Source: Arsenicitalea aurantiaca (GTDB lineage Bacteria; Pseudomonadota; Alphaproteobacteria; Rhizobiales; Devosiaceae). From it: a DNA stretch of 64,000 nt. Position 1 is the first letter of the stretch. Every line of letters starts with the position of its first letter. The notes beneath the pieces are model-generated. The model searched no databases. It was not told the origin of the DNA and saw only the letters and a list, made by a program, of their open reading frames with translations. The stretch covers positions 681,255 to 745,254 of the forward strand of contig NZ_RZNJ01000002.1 of the NCBI RefSeq assembly GCF_003994485.1, written 5' to 3'. Positions 35,494 through 44,327 of the stretch are shown here, piece by piece. Both the position numbers and the translations under genes were made by a program.

Positions 35494-36306
35494 TCATTGA
35501 CCGTATATCCGGCTGAAGAGCGCCCCTTCGGCGGCCGATGGCTCGATCACCGGCTCGGCTTTGGCAGGCTCGGTGATGAAGAGGCTCGTGAACGACATGT
35601 CCTCTCGCGAGAAGCGTGAGGGCAGCGCCTCGCCCTGCCCCGTCGGCACGCCGGGCTGGCTCGCCATCTGCTGGGCAACGAAGGCCGGGCTTGCCCCCGA
35701 TGGCGCATCGTGCCGCGCCACCAGCGCACGATAGACCTCGCGAATCGTACGCGGCTTGCCGTCGGCATAGAAGATCGGCTTGTTGGCCGCCGCCTGGCGG
35801 GGGAACAGATCCGCCGCGATCTGGTCGGGGTTGCGCAGGCCCGCCGCGAACATCTCCTCGGCGCCGCGCGCCCCCATGAAGTGCGCGATATAGAGTTCGC
35901 CCGGGCTCGGCATGCGCCCGAACTTCTGCTGGAGATAGGCGCCATTGTTGCGTGTGAAGGCCGCCGCAAGATCGGCGGCAATCTGCGGATCCTCACGCAG
36001 CTTCAGAACTTCGGCGCGCAAACCTCTGTCGGAAATGGAATACTGCCCGCCCCTCACCTCGATCGCATCAGCATAACGCTGATAGCCGAGCCGCGGGCCT
36101 TCGGTCTTCATCACCTCGAGCCAGGTGCTTTCGAGAAACTGGAAGAGCCCGGTCGCCGTCGACGTCTGCGCTTTCGCCTTGGGGTTGAGGCTGCTTTCCC
36201 GGATGGCGGTCTGCACCAGATAGTCGAAATCGACGCCGCTCTTCTGCCCGGCATTGTTGAGCACCTGAACGAGGGCTGGCGGAATGGAGATCGACTGGAC
36301 GCCCAA
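35494..36306 (-). CDS. Lytic transglycosylase (SLT fold)
   Basis: A 270-residue protein with the SLT-type catalytic block: IRESSLNPKAKAQTSTATGL, then FQFLESTWLEVM, in which the Glu of RESS (about residue 37) is the expected catalytic acid. No signal peptide is visible at the start used, so how it reaches the periplasm is unclear; some rhizobial relatives are likewise without one. It should cleave peptidoglycan glycan strands. The start is an unusual TTG (36304-36306), eight bases after AGGAG; no ATG or GTG is better placed. A CtrA-type site lies about 50 bp upstream. Confidence 0.85.
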   Translation of the reverse strand: MGVQSISIPPALVQVLNNAGQKSGVDFDYLVQTAIRESSLNPKAKAQTSTATGLFQFLESTWLEVMKTEGPRLGYQRYADAIEVRGGQYSISDRGLRAEVLKLREDPQIAADLAAAFTRNNGAYLQQKFGRMPSPGELYIAHFMGARGAEEMFAAGLRNPDQIAADLFPRQAAANKPIFYADGKPRTIREVYRALVARHDAPSGASPAFVAQQMASQPGVPTGQGEALPSRFSREDMSFTSLFITEPAKAEPVIEPSAAEGALFSRIYGQ

Positions 36307-36355
36307 CGGCTCCGCTCCTCATGGAAAGGGTCTCTTAACCAATCGCCTGTCGTGG

Positions 36356-36371
36356 TTAACGCCGCGTTAAC
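36356..36371. promoter_or_regulatory. CtrA-type binding site (TTAA-N7-TTAAC)
   Basis: TTAACGCCGCGTTAAC is an exact match to the alphaproteobacterial CtrA consensus TTAA-N7-TTAAC. It lies about 50 bp upstream of the lytic transglycosylase start and overlaps the end of the nitroreductase gene. Assignment is from the motif alone. Confidence 0.6.
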
Positions 36372-36948
36372 CCGGCCAGCGGCTCACCACGTCCTCGATT
36401 GCCGGGCGCTCCCGCTCGTCGGGGCTGATCGTGGGCGTTCCGATATGCACGAACCCGACGAAGCGCTCGCCGCCCCTTGCCCCGAGCGCACCTTGGGCCT
36501 CTGGATCGAACGTATACCAGCGCGTCACCCAGCAGGCGGCGAACCCCAGCGCATTGGCGCCATGGACGAGATTGAGGCAGACCGCGCCCGCCGACAGCAA
36601 TTGCTCGAGTTCAGGGGCCTTGGCGGCAGGCCGGGGTGAAAAGAGAACGCCAATGGTCAGCGGCGCGGGCAGGAACTGCCGCCGCTCTACATCCAGGGCC
36701 GCCTCCTCGGCATCGGGATTGCGCGCCGCGACGATCCTCGCCAGCGCCTCACCTGCCTCGGCCCGCGCCTCGCCTTCGATGAGCACCAGCCGCCAGGGCG
36801 CGAGCTTTCCATGGTCGGGCACTCGGGTACCGATCTCGAGCAGCGTCTGCAGTTGGTCGGCATCCGGCCCGGGCTCCTTGAGAAACGCCATCCCGACGGA
36901 GCGACGCGTCAGCAGATAGTCCTTCAGGGTCTCGGTGTTCATCGGCAT
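36367..36948 (-). CDS. Nitroreductase family protein (YdjA-like)
   Basis: A 193-residue FMN-dependent oxidoreductase. The N-terminus has RRSVGMAFLKEPGPDADQLQ (the R-R-S FMN-phosphate block), and PDHGKLAPWRLVLIEG and GAVCLNLVHGANALGFAACW follow the family pattern for the small YdjA-type nitroreductases. Substrate unknown. The start at ATG 36946-36948 (MPMNTETLKD) has only a weak ribosome site; an alternative is the ATG two codons later. Confidence 0.85.
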   Translation of the reverse strand: MPMNTETLKDYLLTRRSVGMAFLKEPGPDADQLQTLLEIGTRVPDHGKLAPWRLVLIEGEARAEAGEALARIVAARNPDAEEAALDVERRQFLPAPLTIGVLFSPRPAAKAPELEQLLSAGAVCLNLVHGANALGFAACWVTRWYTFDPEAQGALGARGGERFVGFVHIGTPTISPDERERPAIEDVVSRWPG

Positions 36949-37068
36949 GGGCGGGCGCTCGCTTGCAGTGGTTGTGGTCCTGTGACACAGCTTTTCCCAA
37001 TTCCGGGGATAGCAATGCAAGCGGGCTCGCATGAATGGCCTGCAAAAGCCACCGCCGAGGGGTACGTA

Positions 37069-38073
37069 TTGAGTTCTAGGACATGTTTTGCGGTCGCTTC
37101 CGCGCTGATGCTGGCGCTTGCGACGCCTGCTGCCTTCGCCCAGTCCGAGGCGCCCGTTCCCATGCCGCGGCCCGCCGACCGCATGCCCGACCCATCGGAG
37201 GTTCCCGGGCCCGCTGATTCGCCCGAGGCGCCGGCCACGGCCGAATCGCCGGCGCCCATTGCCGCCGATGCCGCGACCACCGCGAGCGAAGCGGTGAACG
37301 CGTTTGCCGCCGAGGTGCAGCCAGTAACGCTCACCGCCCTCATCACCGAAGGCGGCGCGAGCATTCCCGAAGGTCTCGTCTGGCGGATCTTCGATACGCG
37401 TACGGACAATTCGGGCCAGCTCGCGCTGGCCGCCAAGTCCGAGGACGCCACGGCCCGCGTCAGCCTCGCCCCCGGCGAATATGTCGTGCACGTCGCCTAT
37501 GGCCGTGCCCAGGCCAGCGACCGGCTTTCGGTCGAACCCGGCGGCGGCACCAAATCGGTGATTCTCGACGCCGGCGCCCTCAGGCTCAACGCGGCGATCA
37601 CAGGCGACGTCCCGATCCCGATCAACCAGCTGCGCTTCGACGTCTACACCCAAGGCAACGAGATCGATCGCGTGCTCGTCGCCGAGAATCTGAGCTCGAG
37701 CGATATCGTCACGCTCAATGCCGGCACCTACCACATCGTCTCACGCTTCGGAGACATCAACGCGGTCGTGCGCGCCGACCTCCGCGTCGAGCCCGGCCAG
37801 ATGACCGAGGCCACCCTTTACCACCGCGCGGCGCAGATCTCTTTTCGCCTCGTCACCGAGACCGGCGGCGAAGCCATCGCCGACGTCGAATGGACCGTCC
37901 AGAACGAGAGCGGCCAGACCATTTTCAGCGAGATCAGCGCCTTCCCTGCAACCGTGCTCGCCGAGGGCGACTACATCGTCCTCGCCAAGCAGGGCGATAC
38001 GGTCTTCAACCGCGAGTTCGAGGTCGCGCCGGGTCCTGCCCGCGAGATCGAGGTCCTGACCGAGGTCTACTGA
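37069..38073 (+). CDS. Secreted beta-rich protein, unknown function
   Basis: A 334-residue precursor with a textbook signal peptide (SSRTCFAVASALMLALATPA, then AFAQS; cleavage after AFA). After a Pro/Ala-rich spacer (to about residue 95) come three similar beta modules of about 80 residues, each ending in a strand of the type GEYVVHVAYG, GTYHIVSRFGD or GDYIVLAKQGD. They look like carboxypeptidase-regulatory/Ig-like folds. Function unknown; probably a cell-surface or periplasmic scaffold. The start taken is TTG 37069, six bases after GAGGGG; an ATG at 37015 gives an 18-residue longer, poorer signal. Confidence 0.75.
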   Translation: MSSRTCFAVASALMLALATPAAFAQSEAPVPMPRPADRMPDPSEVPGPADSPEAPATAESPAPIAADAATTASEAVNAFAAEVQPVTLTALITEGGASIPEGLVWRIFDTRTDNSGQLALAAKSEDATARVSLAPGEYVVHVAYGRAQASDRLSVEPGGGTKSVILDAGALRLNAAITGDVPIPINQLRFDVYTQGNEIDRVLVAENLSSSDIVTLNAGTYHIVSRFGDINAVVRADLRVEPGQMTEATLYHRAAQISFRLVTETGGEAIADVEWTVQNESGQTIFSEISAFPATVLAEGDYIVLAKQGDTVFNREFEVAPGPAREIEVLTEVY

Positions 38074-38076
38074 TCC

Positions 38077-39111
38077 TCAGACCCCGATCCGCTCCGGCGC
38101 CACGCGGATCTCGAACTCCGCGCCGCCATCGGCAAACACCGCGTCCCAGCTCCCCCCGAGCGTTGCGAGCACGCGCGGGATCAGCGCCGAGCCGAAACCC
38201 TTGTGGCTGTTGGGCTCGGGCTTCGGCCCGCCCCGCTCCACCCACTGGATGCGCAGCAGGGGCTGGCCTTCATCCCCCACGAGACTGTCCCATGCCACCG
38301 CAATCCTGCCGCGCGGCGAGGAGAGCGCGCCATACTTGGCCGAATTGGTGCCGAGCTCGTGGAAGATCAGGCTCAGCACCACCATCGCCTGCCCGCTGAT
38401 CTCGAAGGGCGCCCCCCGCGTCTCGAGCCGCCCCGCCTCGACGAGCCCGAAGGGCTCTAGCGCCTGATTGAGCACGAGCCCGAGCGTCGCGGCATCGCCA
38501 TCGGTCAGCCCGCGCAGCAGCATGGTCGAGCGCCCCATGGCGTTCAGCCGCTCGCGCAGCTTGTCGGCAAGGTCCGCGGGCGTCTCCGAATGCTTCTGGC
38601 TCAGCGAGATGATCGCGTTCATCGTTGCGAAGATGTTCTTGATCCGATGATCGAGCTCGTTGGTCATCATCTGCTGGAGCTCGGCCACCCGCTCCATCTC
38701 GCCACGCGCCGCCGTCTCGGCCCGATAGGCCCGCAGCATCAGGTGCACGAGCCCGATATCCACCACGACGACGAAGACATAGAGGCTGAGCGCGAGGAAA
38801 GCTCCCAGATCGAGCACGAAACTGTTGGCCGGCGCGATGAAGAAATACCAGGACGCAAGCCCCGAGAGCAGCGCCACCATCGCCCCCGGCCCCACCCCGA
38901 AGAGGAACGCCGTCGCGATTACCGCCGGAAAGAAGGTGAGGTAGGGAAAGCCCGCGGGCAGATAGGGATCGGCCCAAAAGCGCACCACGAGCGAGATGAC
39001 GAAAAGCCCGAACCCGGCCGCATAGAGCGCGACGATCCGGGCGAGGCTGCGTGGGGCGTGTTCGGCTTGTACGGAGGGCAGTCGCTGAAGCCAGCGGGGC
39101 GAGTTGCGCAT
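38077..39111 (-). CDS. Membrane-bound HWE-family sensor histidine kinase
   Basis: A 344-residue kinase. The first 130 residues hold four membrane helices of the DUF4118 (KdpD-like) type. The H-box is MTNELDHRIKNIFATMNAII, the ATPase N-box reads FHELGTNSAKYGALS and the following RIQWVERGGPKP gives the His + W-x-E pair that names the HWE family. No receiver domain or response regulator gene is next to it, as is common for HWE kinases of the general stress response. Start chosen at ATG 39111 (MRNSPRW); a GTG at 39156 is possible. Confidence 0.88.
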   Translation of the reverse strand: MRNSPRWLQRLPSVQAEHAPRSLARIVALYAAGFGLFVISLVVRFWADPYLPAGFPYLTFFPAVIATAFLFGVGPGAMVALLSGLASWYFFIAPANSFVLDLGAFLALSLYVFVVVVDIGLVHLMLRAYRAETAARGEMERVAELQQMMTNELDHRIKNIFATMNAIISLSQKHSETPADLADKLRERLNAMGRSTMLLRGLTDGDAATLGLVLNQALEPFGLVEAGRLETRGAPFEISGQAMVVLSLIFHELGTNSAKYGALSSPRGRIAVAWDSLVGDEGQPLLRIQWVERGGPKPEPNSHKGFGSALIPRVLATLGGSWDAVFADGGAEFEIRVAPERIGV

Positions 39112-39272
39112 GTCGTCCAGTCGAGTTCCTGTTTGTCGATTGGCACGATCTGGCACGAATGCCCGGCGCGCATCAGCCCGTATATCATTACCGTTCGCGA
39201 AACGGCCACAGCGGCGTGCGACTTTTGTAACGTTTGGAACAGCCCGCGGCGAGAAGGCGCGCCTACGGCCCG

Positions 39273-39704
39273 TCAGTCCATCTGCGGCCGGCTCGCCCGC
39301 AGCTTCTTGACGGCGCCGCGCTCGGCCTTGCTCTTGAGCCTGCGCTGCTTGGAGGCGAGCGTCGGCCGGGTCGGTCGTCGCGGCTTGGGCGGCACCGCAG
39401 CCTCCGCGAGCAGCCCCACGAGCCGCCCCAGCGCATCGTCGCGATTGAGCTGCTGGGTACGAAACCGATCGGCTGTGATCAGGATCACCCCCTCCTTGGT
39501 GAGCCGTGCGCCTGCCAGACGCGCCGCCCGCGTCTTCACCGGCCCCGGCAGCGAGGACGACCCCATGAGGTGGAACCGCAGCTGCACCGCGCTCGAAACC
39601 TTATTGACGTTCTGCCCGCCCGGACCGGACGCCCGGACGAAACTCTCCTCCACCTCGTCCGGGTGGATCGAAAGCGAACCGGTAATGGCGATACGGTCTG
39701 CCAC
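39273..39704 (-). CDS. arfB: Alternative ribosome-rescue factor, class I release-factor-like peptidyl-tRNA hydrolase
   Basis: A 143-residue protein with the catalytic GGQ in ASGPGGQNVNKVSSAV and a basic, unstructured C-terminal tail (TLASKQRRLKSKAERGAVKK), the hallmarks of ArfB/YaeJ. It enters stalled ribosomes that lack a stop codon, inserts the tail in the empty mRNA channel and hydrolyses peptidyl-tRNA. GTG start at 39704 with GGAGGC upstream. It runs toward the PGPGW-like gene. Confidence 0.93.
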   Translation of the reverse strand: MADRIAITGSLSIHPDEVEESFVRASGPGGQNVNKVSSAVQLRFHLMGSSSLPGPVKTRAARLAGARLTKEGVILITADRFRTQQLNRDDALGRLVGLLAEAAVPPKPRRPTRPTLASKQRRLKSKAERGAVKKLRASRPQMD

Positions 39705-39725
39705 GCAGCCTCCGTTCGGTCTGGC

Positions 39726-40097
39726 CTAAGGCCTCGGGTCGGCCTTTGTGGCATCGGCACGCGCTTCGCGCGCTGCAGCCTCGGCCAGACGGCGCGCACG
39801 CCGCGTGCGGCTCCAGTTCTGCCAGCGCCGTCTCCCGCGCACGATGCTCCAGGTCACCGGCGGCTGCAGGAATGGCAGGTCGATCGCCAGCAGCAAAAGC
39901 CCAAGCGGCAGCATCCAGACCCCGAGCACCGGCAAAAAGCTCAATATGCCCCCGAGCACCAGCACGATGCCGAGCGGGATGCGCACGAGCCGGGCCACCG
40001 GGCGGCGGAGAAAGCCGATCACCCGGCCGGTCGCCGGCCAGCGGCGCACCATGCTGTCGAACTGGCGCTGCAGCCGGCGCTCGTATTTGTTGCTCAT
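39726..40097 (-). CDS. Small membrane protein (PGPGW-like)
   Basis: A 123-residue basic protein. Residues about 35-75 contain a hydrophobic block with IVLVLGGILSFLPVLGVWML and LPLGLLLLAIDLPFLQPP, resembling the bacterial PGPGW-type transmembrane proteins, with two close membrane helices. The C-terminus is very Arg/Ala-rich. No function known. ATG 40097 used; a TTG two codons earlier is possible. Confidence 0.65.
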   Translation of the reverse strand: MSNKYERRLQRQFDSMVRRWPATGRVIGFLRRPVARLVRIPLGIVLVLGGILSFLPVLGVWMLPLGLLLLAIDLPFLQPPVTWSIVRGRRRWQNWSRTRRARRLAEAAAREARADATKADPRP

Positions 40098-40212
40098 CGG
40101 CAAAGGCGCCCCGGCCCGAATGGCCAGTGCAGTCGGCTCAAGCTCACCATCTCACCCCCTGCTCCATATCCGCCGCGGGGCCGCGGCGGCAGCGGCGCGG
40201 GCAAATGGCGCC

Positions 40213-42183
40213 TCAGGCCGCATCCCGCTTCATATCGGGGGGCGTGGCCTCCGCGACAAGATCGCCGATCGCATCCTCGATGCTCATCACCTTCTGGCCT
40301 TCGGCCCCGAGCCGGCGGACCGAAACGCTGCCCTCCTCCGCCTCGCGACGGCCGATCACGTAGATCAGCGGCACCTTCTGCACCGAGTGCTCGCGCACCT
40401 TGTAGTTGATCTTCTCGTTGCGGGTGTCGAGCTCGGCGCGGATGCCGAGGCCCTTGAGCCGCGCGACCAGCACCTCGGCCGCCGGATCGGCTTCCGAAAC
40501 GATCGTCGCCACCACGACCTGCACCGGCGCCAGCCAGATCGGCATGCGTCCGGCATAGCTCTCCAGCATCATGCCGATGAACCGCTCGAGCGAACCGAGG
40601 ATCGCCCTGTGCAGCATGATCGGGCGGTGCCGCGATCCGTCCTCGGCGATATAGGCCGCATCGAGCCGCTCGGGCAGCAGCGCATCGAGCTGCAGCGTCC
40701 CGAGCTGCCAGGAGCGCCCGATGGCGTCCTTGAGATGGAATTCGAGCTTGGGCCCGTAGAACGCCCCATCGCCCGGCGCGATCTCGAAATCGCGGCCGGT
40801 TGCCCGTAGCGCGTCCCCCAGCGCCTTCTCGACGAAATCCCACATCTCCTCGGTGCCGCCGCGCTGCTCTGGGCGCGTGGCGAGCCGGATGCTGACGTCC
40901 GTAAAGCCCATGTCGGTATAGACCTGGTCGAGCAGCGTGCAGAACTTCTCGGTTTCCTCCTGCACCTGGTCGAGCCGGCAGAAGATGTGTGCGTCGTCCT
41001 GCGTCATCTGGCGCACGCGCATCAGCCCGTGCAGCGCGCCATGCGCCTCGTTGCGGTGGCAGCACCCGAACTCGGCCATGCGGATCGGCAGGTCGCGATA
41101 GGATTTGATGCCCTGCTTGAAGATCTGGATGTGCGCCGGACAGTTCATCGGCTTCAGCGCCATGAACTCCGCTTTCCCCGAAAGGATCGGCCCGTCTTCC
41201 TCGGTGTTTGGCACCTCGTCGGGCACGACGAACATGTTTTCGCGATACTTGCCCCAGTGCCCGGACTGCTCCCAGAATTTCGCCGCCATCAGCTGCGGGG
41301 TCTTGACTTCCACATAGTCGGCCGCCGTCAGGCGCCGGCGGATGTACTGCTCCATCTGGTTGTAGATGACAAAGCCCTTGGGGTGCCAGAAGACCGAGCC
41401 CTGCGCCTCTTCCTGCAGATGGAAGAGATCCATCTCGCGCCCCAGCTTCCTGTGGTCGCGCTTTTCGGCCTCCTCGACCATGACGAGATAGGCATCGAGC
41501 TCCGCCTTGCTCGCAAAGGCCGTGCCGTAGATGCGGCTCAAGACCGGGTTGCGGCTGTCGCCGCGCCAATAGGCGCCGGCCACCTTGGTCAGCTTGAACG
41601 CCTGCCCCACATCGCGCGTCGAGCGCATGTGCGGCCCCCGGCAGAGGTCGAACCACTGCCCCTGCTTGTAGATCTTGATCGACTGGTCTTCGGGGATCGC
41701 GTCGACCAGCTCCACCTTGAAGTGCTCGCCCTTGGCTTCGAAGACGCGCTTGGCCTCCTCGCGGCTCCACACTTCCTTGGTGAACGCCGCGCCCCGCTCG
41801 ATGATCTCGCCCATCTTCTTTTCGATGGCGCGCAGATCGTCCTCGGAAAACGGCACTTCGCGATGGAAATCGTAGAAGAATCCGTTCTCGATCACCGGCC
41901 CGATCGTCACCTGCGTCGAAGGCCAGAGCTCCTGCACCGCCTCGGCCAGCACGTGCGCGGCATCATGGCGGATGAGCCCGAGCCCGTCCGCGCTGTCGCG
42001 CATGACGAACTCGATCGCCCCATCCTCCTCGATCGGGTCCGACAGATCCGCAAGCACGCCGTTCCACTTCATGGCCACGGTCTTCTTGGCGAGGCTCTTG
42101 GAGATCGCCTCGACCACGGTGGTCCCGGTGGTGCCCCGCGCAAATTCGCGAACAGCACCGTCGGGGAACGTCACCTTGATCAT
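40213..42183 (-). CDS. thrS: Threonine-tRNA ligase
   Basis: A 656-residue class II aminoacyl-tRNA synthetase. It has the N-terminal TGS domain ([19 protein letters not shown]), the editing domain with [11 protein letters not shown], and the catalytic core with [12 protein letters not shown] (zinc-binding Cys), [11 protein letters not shown] and the motif 3 [18 protein letters not shown]. The anticodon-binding domain at the C-terminus is complete. Start at ATG 42181-42183; an upstream in-frame extension is unsupported. Same direction as yidD and the IscU-like gene, the usual rhizobial order. Confidence 0.98.
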   Translation of the reverse strand: MIKVTFPDGAVREFARGTTGTTVVEAISKSLAKKTVAMKWNGVLADLSDPIEEDGAIEFVMRDSADGLGLIRHDAAHVLAEAVQELWPSTQVTIGPVIENGFFYDFHREVPFSEDDLRAIEKKMGEIIERGAAFTKEVWSREEAKRVFEAKGEHFKVELVDAIPEDQSIKIYKQGQWFDLCRGPHMRSTRDVGQAFKLTKVAGAYWRGDSRNPVLSRIYGTAFASKAELDAYLVMVEEAEKRDHRKLGREMDLFHLQEEAQGSVFWHPKGFVIYNQMEQYIRRRLTAADYVEVKTPQLMAAKFWEQSGHWGKYRENMFVVPDEVPNTEEDGPILSGKAEFMALKPMNCPAHIQIFKQGIKSYRDLPIRMAEFGCCHRNEAHGALHGLMRVRQMTQDDAHIFCRLDQVQEETEKFCTLLDQVYTDMGFTDVSIRLATRPEQRGGTEEMWDFVEKALGDALRATGRDFEIAPGDGAFYGPKLEFHLKDAIGRSWQLGTLQLDALLPERLDAAYIAEDGSRHRPIMLHRAILGSLERFIGMMLESYAGRMPIWLAPVQVVVATIVSEADPAAEVLVARLKGLGIRAELDTRNEKINYKVREHSVQKVPLIYVIGRREAEEGSVSVRRLGAEGQKVMSIEDAIGDLVAEATPPDMKRDAA

Positions 42184-42298
42184 TTTGATCTCCAGATCCA
42201 GAAATTGAGAAAAGTCGGCCGGGCGGTCTAACACGGCTCACCTTGCCCTGTCATGCCCTGCGCGGATCGCCGCTTCCCGATCGACGGCGCGACACGCC

Positions 42299-42598
42299 TC
42301 AGCGCCAGCGCCCATAGGCCCAGGGCCTGTACCAGCGACCCGTCGCGGGCAGCGTCTCGGGCACCGGGTCGAACCCGTGCGTGCCCCCGGGGCGGCAGCG
42401 CGTGAGCCGCGCGAGCCCCATCCACCCTCCGGGCCAGAACCCGTGCCGCCAGATCGCGTCGCGCGTGAATTCCGAGCACGAGGGCGCGTGCCGGCACGTC
42501 CGCCCGACAAACGCCGAAAGCGTGTACCGGTAGATCGTGATCAGCCCATAGGCGAGCAGCTTGAACGGCAGGTCGATCACCCGCCAGATCCTGTCCAC
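42299..42598 (-). CDS. yidD: Membrane protein insertion efficiency factor YidD
   Basis: A 99-residue protein with the characteristic core RYTLSAFVGRTCRHAPSCSE and FTRDAIWRHGFWPGGWMGLARLTRC (the Cys residues and Pro-Ser-Cys-Ser pattern are family hallmarks). YidD helps insert proteins through SecYEG/YidC at the inner membrane. Start is GTG 42596-42598, two bases after the stop of the IscU-like gene, so the two are translationally coupled. Confidence 0.92.
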   Translation of the reverse strand: MDRIWRVIDLPFKLLAYGLITIYRYTLSAFVGRTCRHAPSCSEFTRDAIWRHGFWPGGWMGLARLTRCRPGGTHGFDPVPETLPATGRWYRPWAYGRWR

Positions 42599-42600
42599 CG

Positions 42601-43047
42601 CTACCGGCTTTCGATCGTATCGAGCGCCGCCACCACCGCCTCGAAGACGAGGAGCGTCGACGCATGCCGGTTGGGGAAGTCCCGCACCGGTTCGAGATAG
42701 CGCAGGTCCGTCCAGCGCTCCCCGGTGGGCGGCGCGCCGTCCGCCTTCAGCATCGCTTCCATCTCGGCCCGCACCCGGCGCATTTCGGCGCCCGGCGCAC
42801 CGAGAATGTTGCGCGCGACGATGGCCGTCGTCGTCTGCCCGAGCGCGCATGCGCTCACGCTGTGCCCGAAGTCCGCAATCATCCCGTCCTCGAGCTTGAG
42901 GTCGACCTCCACCACCGAGCCGCAGACCCGGCTCGTCTTGCGCGCGGTGGCGTCGGGCATATCGAGCCTTTCGCCCTTGGGTGCGTTCGCCACGATCTCG
43001 AGGATCTTTTCGGAATAGAGATCGCTCAGTTCCATGATCGACGCCAT
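42601..43047 (-). CDS. IscU/NifU-like iron-sulfur scaffold protein with two conserved cysteines
   Basis: A 148-residue protein related to SufU/IscU scaffolds, which hold Fe-S clusters during assembly. It has the first two cysteine sites (SRVCGSVVEVDL and VSACALGQTTTAIVARN), but the third site, where the family usually has R-x-x-C-A, reads PNRHASTLLVF, so a His replaces the Cys. Relatives in rhizobia near folE show the same variation. The first Met (43047) is used; a second ATG four codons later (43035) is an alternative. Divergent from folE with shared promoter region; coupled to yidD. Confidence 0.8.
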   Translation of the reverse strand: MASIMELSDLYSEKILEIVANAPKGERLDMPDATARKTSRVCGSVVEVDLKLEDGMIADFGHSVSACALGQTTTAIVARNILGAPGAEMRRVRAEMEAMLKADGAPPTGERWTDLRYLEPVRDFPNRHASTLLVFEAVVAALDTIESR

Positions 43048-43055
43048 TCTGTTGC

Positions 43056-43107
43056 TTGTTGGGGATACGCTGCCCGCCTATATAGGAGCGCGGAAGCAGC
43101 CTGTCAG
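43056..43107. promoter_or_regulatory. Overlapping divergent promoters sharing one -10 palindrome
   Basis: Plus strand: TTGTTG (43056-43061), 17-nt spacer, TATATA (43079-43084), pointing at folE. Minus strand: CTGACA (43102-43107), 17-nt spacer, the same TATATA, pointing at the IscU-like gene. The palindrome CCTATATAGG thus serves as the -10 box in both directions. The two polymerases could not bind at once. Confidence 0.6.
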
Positions 43108-43195
43108 CGGGCGTGGCAATCTTGTGCGCCCTGCCGATCCGCCGATGCCCCAGGTGCGTATGGTGTCCATGCGGCCAAGCAAGGAACCCCGATAG

Positions 43196-43819
43196 ATGGA
43201 TGCCAGCGTCAAGACCGATCGCGTAACCGAAATCAGCTATGCCGATCTCGTGCGCCCCACCCAGGAGGAAGCCGAGGCTGCCGTCCGCACCCTCATCGCC
43301 TGGGCCGGCGACGATCCGGATCGGGAAGGCCTTCTCGACACGCCCCGCCGCGTCGCGCGCGCCTATCGTGAGCTTTATTCGGGCTATGACCTCGATGCGC
43401 GCGAAGTGCTCGCCCGCACCTTCAAGGAGGTCGGGGGATATGACGATATCGTCCTCGTCCGCGACATCCCCTTTGCCTCCCATTGCGAGCACCACATGGT
43501 GCCCTTCACTGGCAAGGCGCACATCGCCTACCTGCCCCATGACGGGGTCGTCGGCCTCTCCAAGCTCGCCCGCGTCGTCGAGATCTTCGCGCGCCGCCTG
43601 CAGACCCAGGAGAATCTCACGGCCCAGATCATCGACGCCATCAACGAGGCGCTGAACCCCCGTGGCGCCGCCGTGATGATCGAGGCCGAGCACATGTGCA
43701 TGTCCATGCGCGGAGTACACGCCCATGGCGTCTCCACCCTCACCCACCGCTTCACCGGCGTCTTCGCTGAGGACCGCAATGAGCAGGATCGCTTCTACGC
43801 CCTCGTGGGCAAGCGCTGA
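43196..43819 (+). CDS. folE: GTP cyclohydrolase I
   Basis: A 207-residue enzyme that converts GTP to dihydroneopterin triphosphate, the first step of folate synthesis. The motif [21 protein letters not shown] has the catalytic Cys/His pair and zinc ligands, and [12 protein letters not shown] supplies the second zinc Cys. [21 protein letters not shown] completes the family signature. The start has AAGGAA upstream. It is transcribed together with hisI. Confidence 0.97.
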   Translation: MDASVKTDRVTEISYADLVRPTQEEAEAAVRTLIAWAGDDPDREGLLDTPRRVARAYRELYSGYDLDAREVLARTFKEVGGYDDIVLVRDIPFASHCEHHMVPFTGKAHIAYLPHDGVVGLSKLARVVEIFARRLQTQENLTAQIIDAINEALNPRGAAVMIEAEHMCMSMRGVHAHGVSTLTHRFTGVFAEDRNEQDRFYALVGKR

Positions 43820-43868
43820 TCCTCGATTACCTCTGGCGCCTGGCCATGGGCGGGACTAGAACCCGCCC

Positions 43869-44324
43869 ATGAGCACGATCTTTGAAAACCCCGCCGATCT
43901 CGACCACGCAGCACTCGAGGAAGGCACCGCCCTCGCCCCCCGCTTCGATGCCAATGGCCTCGTTACCGCCATCACCGTCGAGGCGGCGACCGGCACCGTG
44001 CTGATGCTCGCCCACATGAATGCCGAGGCGCTCGCGCTCACGCTCGAGACCGGCGCCGTCCATTATTATTCCCGCTCGCGCGGCAAGATCTGGAAAAAGG
44101 GCGAAAGCTCAGGCGAAATCCAGAAGCTCGTCGAGATCCGCACCGATTGCGACCAGGACGCCATGCTCGTGCTCGTTGAGCAGACCGGCGTCGGCGCCGC
44201 CTGCCATACCGGGCGCAAGACCTGCTTCTACCGCCGCGTTGTCAGGACCGAAACCGGGCCCGTCCTCGAGGACACCGGCCTGCCGCGCCTCTTCGACCCG
44301 GCCGAAATCTACGCGAAGGGCTGA
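43869..44324 (+). CDS. hisI: Phosphoribosyl-AMP cyclohydrolase
   Basis: A 151-residue enzyme of histidine synthesis that opens the adenine ring of PR-AMP. Family landmarks: [36 protein letters not shown] and the zinc-binding [20 protein letters not shown] followed by [13 protein letters not shown] (three Cys). Length fits the single-function HisI form, without a HisE domain. It follows folE by 49 bp, the usual rhizobial pair. Confidence 0.97.
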   Translation: MSTIFENPADLDHAALEEGTALAPRFDANGLVTAITVEAATGTVLMLAHMNAEALALTLETGAVHYYSRSRGKIWKKGESSGEIQKLVEIRTDCDQDAMLVLVEQTGVGAACHTGRKTCFYRRVVRTETGPVLEDTGLPRLFDPAEIYAKG

Positions 44325-44327
44325 ATT

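Noticed and set aside
42299-43747. A 482-codon open frame that ends in YidD
   Set aside because: Only the last 99 codons have family support. The rest is antisense to folE and out of frame with the IscU-like gene.
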